This document shows, one piece after another, positions 8,303-14,926 of a stretch of DNA of 64,000 bases. Numbering within the stretch: the stretch's first letter is position 1; every line of letters starts with the position of its first letter. A program made the position numbers and the translations under genes. The notes under the pieces were generated by a model. That model saw only the letters and a list, made by a program, of their open reading frames with translations, did not search any database and was not told where the DNA came from. Source of the DNA: Devosia marina (lineage in GTDB: Bacteria > Pseudomonadota > Alphaproteobacteria > Rhizobiales > Devosiaceae); NCBI RefSeq assembly GCF_009758415.1, contig NZ_WQRF01000002.1, positions 372,001 to 436,000 of the forward strand, given 5' to 3'.

Positions 8303-8890
8303 ATGCGGAATGTATTAGTAGCCATTGCGGTGTTTGCCGGCATAGCAACGGCTCCGGCTCAGGCAAACGACCTGCTCAGTCCACACCCGCTGGCGGGCGT
8401 GGTGGATGAGTTTCGCATTGGGCTGCACGCCCATCGCGTGCACCACGCCGCGCTGCCGTTTCTCGTGCATGAATGGAATTTGGGCGATGTCGAAGATGTC
8501 AGCTTCGATGTCCTGTTCACCTCCCCCGATATCGATGCCTTCCGCTGGATTGGCGCGCCGCGCCCCGAGATCGGCACCACCATCAGTTTTGCCGGACGCG
8601 ACAGCCTGGTGCATGCCAATCTGACCTGGCAGTTGCCGATTTTTGATACGCCCATCTATCTCGAAGCAGGGCTGGGGGCCGCCATTCACGATGGTGCGCT
8701 GACCGGGGCGGCGCCGGGCCGGCAGAATTTCGGTTGCCGGGTCAATTTCTACGAACGCTGGGGGGTAGGTGTGAATATGAGCGAGAACGCCACAGCCACG
8801 CTGACCTACGAACACACCTCCAATAATGGCTGGTGCGCAGCCAATGACGGGCTGTCCAATTTCGGCCTGCGGCTCGGCTGGAAGTTCTAG
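8303..8890 (+). CDS. Acyloxyacyl hydrolase (PagL-like lipid A deacylase)
   Basis: 195 residues. The signal peptide is MRNVLVAIAVFAGIATAPAQA, followed by a beta-barrel ending in GLRLGWKF. Near the C-terminus EHTSNNGWCAANDGLSNFG keeps the HxSN motif and following residues of alphaproteobacterial acyloxyacyl hydrolases, so the catalytic His-Ser pair is intact. Family role: removal of an ester-linked acyl chain from lipid A in the outer membrane. ATG 8303 has GAGG five bases upstream; an ATG at 8267 would put unrelated residues before the signal peptide. It forms a tandem pair with the degenerate copy just upstream. Confidence 0.8.
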   Translation: MRNVLVAIAVFAGIATAPAQANDLLSPHPLAGVVDEFRIGLHAHRVHHAALPFLVHEWNLGDVEDVSFDVLFTSPDIDAFRWIGAPRPEIGTTISFAGRDSLVHANLTWQLPIFDTPIYLEAGLGAAIHDGALTGAAPGRQNFGCRVNFYERWGVGVNMSENATATLTYEHTSNNGWCAANDGLSNFGLRLGWKF

Positions 8891-8897
8891 CCAGGCT

Positions 8898-10088
8898 TCA
8901 GGCGGCTTGTCCGGCAGCCCAGCCCGAGGCCCAGGCCCACTGGAAATTATAACCGCCCAGCCAGCCGGTGACGTCTACCGCCTCGCCAACAAAGAACAGG
9001 CCCGGCACCTCGCGCGCGACCATGGTCTTAGCGTCGAGCCCGGTGGTGTCGATGCCGCCCAACGTCACTTCGGCGGTGCGGTAGCCTTCCGAGCCGACGG
9101 GTTTGAGGCGCCAGTTTGAAACCTGCTCGGCGGCGGCCATCAGCTTCTTGTCGGACAGATCGCCAATCATGCCGGGCTGGTCGATCAGTTCGCCCACAAG
9201 CTGGGCGAGACGCCGGGGCAGCCTGTCACTCAGCACGGTTTGGAGATGCAGTTTTGGCGTGGTCTTGCGCGCGGCCCGGAACAGCTCGAGTGCATCTTCG
9301 CCGGGCAGCAGATCGACCGAAATGGCGTCGCCATCGCGCCAATAGGACGAGATCTGCAAAATTGCGGGGCCGGAAAGGCCGCGATGGGTGAAGAGCAGGG
9401 CTTCTTCAAACCGCGTCTTGCCATGGCCGACCACCGCATTTGTCGAGACCCCGGCCAGGGGCTTGAGTTGCTCCAGCGCGCCCGGCTCGAAGGTCAGGGG
9501 CACCAGGGCTGGCCTTGTGTCGGTGACGGCAAGGCCGAACTGGCGGGCAATCTGATAGGCCAGGCCCGTCGCGCCCATCTTGGGAATGGATTTGCCACCC
9601 GTGGCCACGACCAAGCTTGAAGCGGTCACCCGCCCATCCCCGATCATCACATCAAAGCCATCGGTGGTCTTTTCGATGCTGCCCACCGCGCGTCCGGTCC
9701 AGATGGAGGCACCCGCGGCGCGCAGATCATTGATCAGCATCGAAACGATCTGGGTGGCGGGACCGTCGCAGAAGAGCTGGCCAAGGGTTTTTTCGTGATA
9801 GGCAATGCCCTGCTTCTTGACCCGGGCAATGAACATTTCGGGGGTGTAGCGGGAGAGCGCGGAGAGCGCGAAGCGCGGGTTCTGGCCGAGGAACCGCTCG
9901 CGGCCAAAGGTGTGAGTGGCGTTCACATTGGTGAAATTGCAGCGTCCGCCGCCTGAAATGCGGATCTTTTCACCCGGATCGCGGGCATGGTCGACAACCA
10001 GCACCTTGCGGCCCCGTTTGCCGGCCTCAATGCCCGCCATCATGCCGGCGGCGCCTGCTCCCAGAACGATGACGTCGAAATCGGGCAT
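8898..10088 (-). CDS. BaiN/HI0933-family NAD(P)/FAD-dependent oxidoreductase
   Basis: 396 residues, full family length. The N-terminal dinucleotide fold is VIVLGAGAAGMMAGIEAGKRG, followed by the family signature KIRISGGGRCNFTN, a central VVATGGKSIPKMGATG and a C-terminal FAD contact, FFVGEAVDVTGWLGGYNFQW. The family is widespread and includes BaiN, but the physiological substrate is generally unknown. It converges on the PagL-like gene with seven bases between stops, and is divergent from the asd leader region. Confidence 0.9.
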   Translation of the reverse strand: MPDFDVIVLGAGAAGMMAGIEAGKRGRKVLVVDHARDPGEKIRISGGGRCNFTNVNATHTFGRERFLGQNPRFALSALSRYTPEMFIARVKKQGIAYHEKTLGQLFCDGPATQIVSMLINDLRAAGASIWTGRAVGSIEKTTDGFDVMIGDGRVTASSLVVATGGKSIPKMGATGLAYQIARQFGLAVTDTRPALVPLTFEPGALEQLKPLAGVSTNAVVGHGKTRFEEALLFTHRGLSGPAILQISSYWRDGDAISVDLLPGEDALELFRAARKTTPKLHLQTVLSDRLPRRLAQLVGELIDQPGMIGDLSDKKLMAAAEQVSNWRLKPVGSEGYRTAEVTLGGIDTTGLDAKTMVAREVPGLFFVGEAVDVTGWLGGYNFQWAWASGWAAGQAA

Positions 10089-10239
10089 GTTTCAGTTTCC
10101 TTTGCGCCGGCAGAGATGGCTGGCCTGCTGCACCCGGACCGGTTTGGTGGCGCATTCTGGAGGCGGTATGCGCTGCAAATGGGGCCCGGATCAAGCCCGG
10201 GCATGGAACGGGCGGGCCGGCGACCGGTTGGCAAGAACA

Positions 10240-10267
10240 TTGACTCTTTCCTATTTCGGAGTATGAG
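10240..10267 (+). promoter_or_regulatory. Candidate sigma-70 promoter for the asd leader
   Basis: TTGACT at 10240-10245 and TATGAG at 10262-10267 are separated by 16 bp. Transcription starting about 10274 would give a leader of roughly 230 nt before the asd start codon, containing the short ORF at 10302. Found by eye; TATGAG differs from the consensus at its last base. Confidence 0.5.
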
Positions 10268-10301
10268 AAGTCCTGCTTTTCTAGAGGAAGCCTAGTTCGT
10301 C

Positions 10302-10397
10302 ATGCGCAGCCGCAGCAGCATCAAAGCAGCTCTTGCCACCACCCGGTTCACCACCGGGGGCATGCCGGCCATGACCAAAACCACCAAAACCGCCTGA
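10302..10397 (+). CDS. Putative Thr/Lys/Met-rich leader peptide of asd (31 residues)
   Basis: A 31-codon ORF with ATG at 10302 and TGA at 10395, preceded by AGAGGA about 14 bases upstream. Eight of 31 residues are Thr, all encoded by ACC, in pairs at codons 13-14, 17-18 and 27-28 plus 25 and 30. It also has three Lys and three Met including the start. Thr, Lys and Met are the end products of the pathway that passes through Asd. Clustered codons for the end product are the classic sign of an attenuator leader, as in E. coli thrL. That this peptide is translated and regulatory is inference. Confidence 0.6.
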   Translation: MRSRSSIKAALATTRFTTGGMPAMTKTTKTA

Positions 10398-10501
10398 CGC
10401 TTTTCCCCGGGTCGCACTCCCGACGGGGAGAGGCGCAAAAGCATTGACCGCGATGGCTCGCCATCGTGCGGGGGGCGAAAATGGTAAGGAACCGGAGTTC
10501 C
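10342..10501 (+). promoter_or_regulatory. Structured asd leader with mutually exclusive hairpins (attenuator candidate)
   Basis: Segment 1:2 is CCCGGT (10342-10347) with ACCGGG (10353-10358), inside the Thr codons. Segment 2:3 is CCGGGG (10354-10359) with CCCCGG (10405-10410). Segment 3:4 is CCCC (10405-10408) with GGGG (10425-10428), extended by GTCG (10411-10414) with CGAC (10421-10424), and flanked by GCTTTT (10399-10404) with AAAAGC (10437-10442). Pairing 2:3 excludes both others. Downstream, CGATGG/CCATCG (10451-10466) and GGAAC/GTTCC (10488-10501) form hairpins; the last one contains the asd GGAG ribosome site. There is no U-run after 3:4, so control may act on translation rather than termination. 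Confidence 0.5.
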
Positions 10502-10504
10502 ATT

Positions 10505-11548
10505 ATGGGTTATCGCGTCGCTGTCGTCGGGGCCACAGGCAATGTGGGCCGCGAAGTTCTCAATATTCTGGCCGAGCGCAAGTTCCCGGCCGACGAGGTT
10601 TTTGCACTGGCCTCGTCACGTTCGATCGGCAAGGAATTGTCCTATGGCGACAAGGTGCTCAAGGCCAAGGACCTGCAGCATTTCGACTTTTCGACCGTCG
10701 ATTTCGCCATCATGTCGGCGGGTGGCTCGATCTCCAAGGAGTGGGGCCCCAAGATTGCCGCCGCCGGGGCCATCGTGATCGATAATTCGAGCTATTGGCG
10801 CTATCATTCGGACGTGCCGCTGGTGGTGCCGGAAGTGAACGGGGATATCCTGGATCGCTGGCTGGCCGACCCCAAGCGCACCAATATCATTGCCAATCCC
10901 AATTGCTCGACCGCCCAGCTCGTGGTGGCGCTCAAACCCCTGCATGACGCGGCCAAGATCACCCGCGTGGTGGTGTCGACCTATCAGTCGGTCTCTGGCG
11001 CCGGCAAGGAAGGCGTGGACGAGCTGTGGAACCAGACCAAGGGCATTTTCGTCAATGACAGCCCGACCCCGGGCAAGTTCCCCAAGCAGATTGCCTTCAA
11101 TGTCATCCCGCATATCGATGTGTTCATGGAAGACGGCTACACCAAGGAAGAGTGGAAGGTGCTGGCCGAAACCAAGAAGATGCTCGACCCCAAGATCAAG
11201 GTGACCTGCACCGCCGTGCGCGTGCCGGTATTTGTCGGACATTCCGAAGCAGTCAATCTCGAATTTGCCAATCCGATCAGTGCCGATGAGGCCCGCGATA
11301 TCCTGCGTGAAGCCCCGGGCGTCTCGGTGATCGACAAGCGCGAAGCCGGTGGTTATGCGACCCCGGTGGAAAGCGTGGGTGAATATGACACCTTTGTCAG
11401 CCGCATCCGTGAGGACACTACGGTGGAAAATGGCCTGGTGCTCTGGGTGGTCAGCGACAATCTGCGCAAGGGCGCGGCGCTGAATACAGTGCAGATCGCC
11501 GAGACGCTGATCGAAAAGGGCTACAAGGCCCGCGCCCTGGCGGCTTGA
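10505..11548 (+). CDS. asd: Aspartate-semialdehyde dehydrogenase
   Basis: 347 residues. It reduces aspartyl phosphate to aspartate semialdehyde with NADPH, the branch point to lysine/diaminopimelate, threonine and methionine. Visible motifs are the nucleotide loop VGATGNVGREVL, the active-site IIANPNCSTAQ with the catalytic Cys, and PHIDVFMEDGYTKEE. ATG 10505 starts right before the Rossmann strand and has GGAG at 10494-10497; an in-frame ATG at 10466 would add 13 unlikely residues. The leader upstream suggests feedback control by pathway end products. Confidence 0.96.
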   Translation: MGYRVAVVGATGNVGREVLNILAERKFPADEVFALASSRSIGKELSYGDKVLKAKDLQHFDFSTVDFAIMSAGGSISKEWGPKIAAAGAIVIDNSSYWRYHSDVPLVVPEVNGDILDRWLADPKRTNIIANPNCSTAQLVVALKPLHDAAKITRVVVSTYQSVSGAGKEGVDELWNQTKGIFVNDSPTPGKFPKQIAFNVIPHIDVFMEDGYTKEEWKVLAETKKMLDPKIKVTCTAVRVPVFVGHSEAVNLEFANPISADEARDILREAPGVSVIDKREAGGYATPVESVGEYDTFVSRIREDTTVENGLVLWVVSDNLRKGAALNTVQIAETLIEKGYKARALAA

Positions 11549-11601
11549 AATTGACCATTCCTCTCCCTCTTGGGGAAAGGAACAAGAAATTGGCCCATGT
11601 G

Positions 11602-11627
11602 ACCGGCCTCCCCTTGGGGAGGCCGGT
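11602..11627 (+). terminator. Terminator-like hairpin after asd
   Basis: Arms ACCGGCCTCCCC (11602-11613) and GGGGAGGCCGGT (11616-11627) pair perfectly around TT, 53 bp after the asd stop. The U-tract is poor (TGCGTTG). The CTCCCC/GGGGAG core recurs in other intergenic hairpins of this window. Confidence 0.55.
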
Positions 11628-11717
11628 TGCGTTGATGCATGGACGGATTGCGGATTTGCGCCCTTGAGGGGGAAAGGGGCCGGGCGTACAAGCGAAGTCT
11701 TACCGGACCTAAGTTTT

Positions 11718-12599
11718 ATGCCAATCCGCCATATTCTTCTTGCCCTTATGGTCGTCGCCATCTGGGGCTTCAATTTCGTTGTCATCAAGCTGAGCGTGGA
11801 AGCGCTGCCGCCGATCCTGGCGGCGGCGTTGCGCTTTGCGGCGGCGGCTTTTCCGGCGGTGCTCATTGTCAGGCCGCCTAGGGCGCCGGCCTGGATCGTC
11901 ATTTCTTTCGGGCTGGCCTTTGGCGTGGCGCTCTACGGTTTTCTTAACCTGGCGCTGGCCTGGGGGATGCCGGCGGGGCTAAGCTCGCTGGTGCTGCAGA
12001 CCCAGGCTTTTTTCACCATGGTGATCGCCTTTGTGCTCCTGGGGGAGCGGCCGAGCCGGTTCCAGGTGATCGGGGCGGGGATTGCCTTTGCCGGGATCGC
12101 GGTGATCGCTTCGGAGCGCTTGGAGGCAACCAATCTCCTGCCCCTGGGCATGGTGTTGCTGGCCGCACTGAGTTGGGGCGTGGCCAATGTGCTGACCAAG
12201 AAGGCGGGCAAGGTCAATGCCGTGTCGTTCACCGTCTGGGGGGTGCTGGCGGCGCCGGTGCCGCTCTTGCTGTTGTCGCTGACAACCGAGGGCTGGCCAG
12301 CGGTCACGGGCGCGCTGGCAGGCTTTTCCTGGAGCGATGCGGGCTTGATCGCGTTCCTGGCCTATCCGGCCACGCTGCTCGGCGGGGGTATCTGGAGCTG
12401 GCTGTTGGGGCGGCATCCGGCCTCGGTGGTGGCGCCGTTCACCTTGCTGGTACCGATTACCGGGCTGGCCTCGGGCTATCTGGTGCTGGGCGAGACGATC
12501 ACGCGGATCGAGGTGCTGGGGGCCCTGCTGGTGATCTGCGGGCTGATCGTGACCCTGCGCAAGGCGAAAAAGAGCGAACCGCCGATCCGGCTCGATTGA
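11718..12599 (+). CDS. EamA/DMT-family transporter (metabolite exporter)
   Basis: 293 residues with ten hydrophobic segments in two EamA repeats. The first opens HILLALMVVAIWGFNFVVIK and the second LPLGMVLLAALSWGVANVLTKKAG. The segment GGGIWSWLLGRHPASVVAPFTLLVPI resembles the EamA (YdeD) O-acetylserine/cysteine exporter branch, but the substrate is not certain. ATG 11718 starts just before the first membrane segment; an upstream in-frame start at 11664 would add a hydrophilic stretch. Confidence 0.85.
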   Translation: MPIRHILLALMVVAIWGFNFVVIKLSVEALPPILAAALRFAAAAFPAVLIVRPPRAPAWIVISFGLAFGVALYGFLNLALAWGMPAGLSSLVLQTQAFFTMVIAFVLLGERPSRFQVIGAGIAFAGIAVIASERLEATNLLPLGMVLLAALSWGVANVLTKKAGKVNAVSFTVWGVLAAPVPLLLLSLTTEGWPAVTGALAGFSWSDAGLIAFLAYPATLLGGGIWSWLLGRHPASVVAPFTLLVPITGLASGYLVLGETITRIEVLGALLVICGLIVTLRKAKKSEPPIRLD

Positions 12600-12626
12600 G
12601 GGAAGGCCGCTCGTGGCGGCCCTCCC
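12600..12626. terminator. Hairpin between convergent genes
   Basis: GGGA (12600-12603) pairs with TCCC (12623-12626), and after one A/C mismatch GGCCGC (12605-12610) pairs with GCGGCC (12616-12621). It starts directly after the transporter stop and ends ten bases before the end of the convergent EF-hand gene, so it could serve both strands. No strong U-tract on either side. Confidence 0.45.
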
Positions 12627-12635
12627 TGAGTCGGC

Positions 12636-12887
12636 TTACTCGACAGCCGGCGCAGCGGCGGCAGCCACCAGAATGTCGTATTCGTCCGCCGAAAGTTCGC
12701 CATTGCCGTCGGTATCGGCTGCGGCAAAGGCGTCTTCGGTCAGGTCCGGCCATGCCACCTGGGCTTCGGTCAGTTACACACCGCCATTGAGGTCGGTGTC
12801 GACAGCCACGAAATCGGTGGCAGCCTGCGCCATGGCGGCACCGGACAGGCCAAGGGCGAACAGCGTGGTCAGGACGATTTTCTGCAT
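12636..12887 (-). pseudogene. Small secreted EF-hand protein interrupted by an in-frame TAA
   Basis: Read from ATG 12887 (GGAG seven bases upstream) the frame encodes a signal peptide (MQKIVLTTLFALGLSGAAMA), then an EF-hand loop DTDLNGGV that meets TAA at 12776-12774. The same frame resumes as LTEAQVAWPDL and a complete second EF-hand loop DTDGNGELSADE, ending at a TAA at 12636. Without the internal stop the product would be 83 residues. The stop sits at position 9 of loop 1, where loop 2 has Ser, so a TCA-to-TAA change is the simplest origin. It could be a true nonsense mutation, a sequencing error, or read-through. Confidence 0.75.
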
Positions 12888-13236
12888 GGGAATGCTCCAT
12901 GTTGATTGTACGAAAACGGACGGGGACATCCCCCACCGACGGAGCGCTGGTCTGCGTTCCGTGAGACAGACAATCGTTGCGCATTGTGGCCGGTGATGGC
13001 TGGCAGAAGGGCGCAGCCGGACCATTTCCGGGGCAATTTCCGGGCGCAGTGAGGCACTTGCGAGATGGGCCTGCAGCAATCACGAAAGCGTGAAAGTCTG
13101 CGTCTTCGCAGCAATGGGCTGCGCTCTAGTGATCACGAATGCGGCGGGCCCAGTGCAAGTTCGGGGCAAAAGCAGGACAAGCCGCCCCAGACAAATCTAG
13201 CGCGGGCGATCATTGGCTATGCGGCGGCACAGGGGT
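12888..13236. other. Intergenic region, 349 bp, no gene seen
   Basis: It lies between the carbonic anhydrase end and the EF-hand start, both on the minus strand, and should hold the EF-hand promoter. On the minus strand TACAAT (12910-12905) resembles a -10 box but no good -35 lies 16-18 bp upstream. A short GGGGA/TCCCC inverted repeat occurs near 12919-12935. No RNA gene or coding frame with support was found. Confidence 0.5.
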
Positions 13237-13875
13237 TCACAGTTGGGGGCGGATGAAGTCGCCATCGTTGTCCATGATCCACAATTCGCCGGTCGAAATG
13301 TCGAACCAGGCGCCGTGTACCGCCAGTTGCCCTTTGTCTTCGAGCGATTTGACGTAAGGGAAGGTGCGCAGATTGCGGATGGAGTTGCGGATCGAGATTC
13401 GCTCCATGGCAGTCTGGCGCTCGGCATCGGTCATCGCGGTATTCTGGCCGAGTTGGCCGGGCAGATCGCCCAGCATGCTCATCCATTTGCCGATGAAATC
13501 GCCGCTGTCGAGCGGCTTCATGTGCGGATCAAGTGCGGCCTTGATCCCGCCGCAGCGGCCATGACCCATCACCACGATGTTGGACACTGAAAGGCCCTTG
13601 ATGGCAAATTCAATGGCGGCCGAGGTGCCGTGCTGGCCACCATCCGGCTGGTAGATCGGCACCAGATTGGCCACATTGCGCAGCACGAAAAGCTCACCCG
13701 GGCCGGCATCGAAGATCATTTCGGGCGCCGCGCGGCTGTCGCAGCAGGCGATGATCAGCGTGGTCGGTTTCTGGCCGGTTTCGGCCAGATCGCGAATGCG
13801 TTCTTTCTCCCGGGCATAGCGACCGGACATGAAATTGGCGTGGCCATCGAGAAGGTGCTGAGGAAAGCTGTGCAT
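13237..13875 (-). CDS. Beta-class carbonic anhydrase
   Basis: 212 residues. It interconverts CO2 and bicarbonate with a zinc ion. The zinc ligands are visible: Cys in IIACCDSRAAPEMIF (with the Asp-Arg dyad of CxDSR), and His and Cys in VVMGHGRCGGIKAAL. The LFVLRNVANLVPIY segment is typical of the clade. ATG 13875 is preferred over a TTG 36 bp upstream. It is divergent from the DUF1737 gene with a 73-bp gap. Confidence 0.95.
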   Translation of the reverse strand: MHSFPQHLLDGHANFMSGRYAREKERIRDLAETGQKPTTLIIACCDSRAAPEMIFDAGPGELFVLRNVANLVPIYQPDGGQHGTSAAIEFAIKGLSVSNIVVMGHGRCGGIKAALDPHMKPLDSGDFIGKWMSMLGDLPGQLGQNTAMTDAERQTAMERISIRNSIRNLRTFPYVKSLEDKGQLAVHGAWFDISTGELWIMDNDGDFIRPQL

Positions 13876-13948
13876 GAAGTTTCGATTAGCTGTAAGAGGC
13901 GAGAAGATCAATCACCGGCGTTGGGCGCCGGCACAAACGGGGATATGC

Positions 13949-14155
13949 ATGCTGATCTACCGATTGCTCACCGGCGAGGATGACAGTGCCTTTTGCCACA
14001 AAGTCACCAAGGCGCTGTCCGAGGGATGGCAGCTCCATGGCGGCCCGACCTATGCCTATGACGCGGTGTCCAAGAAAATGCGCTGCGGCCAGGCGGTGAC
14101 GCGAACCGCCAAGGACCAACCCTATGATCCGGACAAGAAGCTGATCGACTACTGA
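13949..14155 (+). CDS. DUF1737 domain protein, 68 residues
   Basis: Almost the whole protein is one DUF1737 domain: LIYRLLTGEDDSAFCHKVTK, then GWQLHGGPTYAYDAV and CGQAVTR. The family is widespread in proteobacteria with no known function. ATG 13949 is set by GGGGA at 13939-13943. It is cytoplasmic (no signal or membrane segment) and divergent from carbonic anhydrase. Confidence 0.85.
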   Translation: MLIYRLLTGEDDSAFCHKVTKALSEGWQLHGGPTYAYDAVSKKMRCGQAVTRTAKDQPYDPDKKLIDY

Positions 14156-14255
14156 GCGTCCCGCAGGCCGCTGGGTCCAGTTACCCGATGGAGCGAAGAA
14201 GACCATGAGCGCTTTGCGTGAATGGCGTGGACCGATGCATTGAGCCGTGCGTTTG

Positions 14256-14831
14256 TCAGCCTGATTGCTGCAGCGCCAGGTGCTGAAGCAGGATGATGGT
14301 CTTGGCATCGACGATGCGGCCATCGCGGGTCATGGCGAGGGCCTCGGGAAAATCGAGTTCCACCAGCTCGATCTCCTCGCCTTCGTGTTCGAGACCGCCG
14401 CCCGCGTGGCGCAACGTGGTGCGGTCATACACGCCCAGGAACAGGCTGACTTTTTCGGTCAGCGAGCCGGGGCAGGTATAGATGTCGCAGACGTGCCGTA
14501 CACCCTTGGGCTCGTGACCGGTTTCTTCGAGCGCCTCACGGGCCGCCGCACTAGCGGGCACCTCGCTATCAAGCAGGCCGGCGCAAACTTCGAGCAGGTC
14601 CGGGGCGTCCCCATTGAGCAGGGGCGGCAGCCGGAACTGGCGGACCAGCAAAACGGTGTCGCGTTCGGGATCGTGCAGCAGCATGGCGGCGGCGCTGCCA
14701 TGGTCATAGACTTCGCGCTCGAGCCGCTGCACCGTGCCCGATCTGTGCCGGTAGTCGAGCGTCACATTAGAGAGCGTGCCCCAGTTCTTCATGAGCAGCT
14801 CGGCGCGAATAATGGAAATGCGATCGGTCAT
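14256..14831 (-). CDS. Nudix hydrolase, NudK-like (GDP-mannose/ADP-ribose type)
   Basis: 191 residues. The Nudix box reads AGLLDSEVPASAAAREALEE followed by TGH; as in NudK the spacing from Gly to the first Glu is slightly off the consensus. CDIYTCPGSLTEKVSLFLG downstream matches the NudK/ADP-ribose pyrophosphatase group. Expected reaction: cleavage of a nucleoside diphosphate sugar to a sugar phosphate and a nucleoside monophosphate. The choice between GDP-mannose and ADP-ribose cannot be settled from sequence alone. Confidence 0.88.
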   Translation of the reverse strand: MTDRISIIRAELLMKNWGTLSNVTLDYRHRSGTVQRLEREVYDHGSAAAMLLHDPERDTVLLVRQFRLPPLLNGDAPDLLEVCAGLLDSEVPASAAAREALEETGHEPKGVRHVCDIYTCPGSLTEKVSLFLGVYDRTTLRHAGGGLEHEGEEIELVELDFPEALAMTRDGRIVDAKTIILLQHLALQQSG

Positions 14832-14926
14832 GCGGTCCCCGCGAAGAATGCAGGGACCGCATAACCCTTCTTGGGTGCAATGAAAAGCTCGGGCCGGACA
14901 TGTCGACCCTTGCTTCTCACTGGTCC

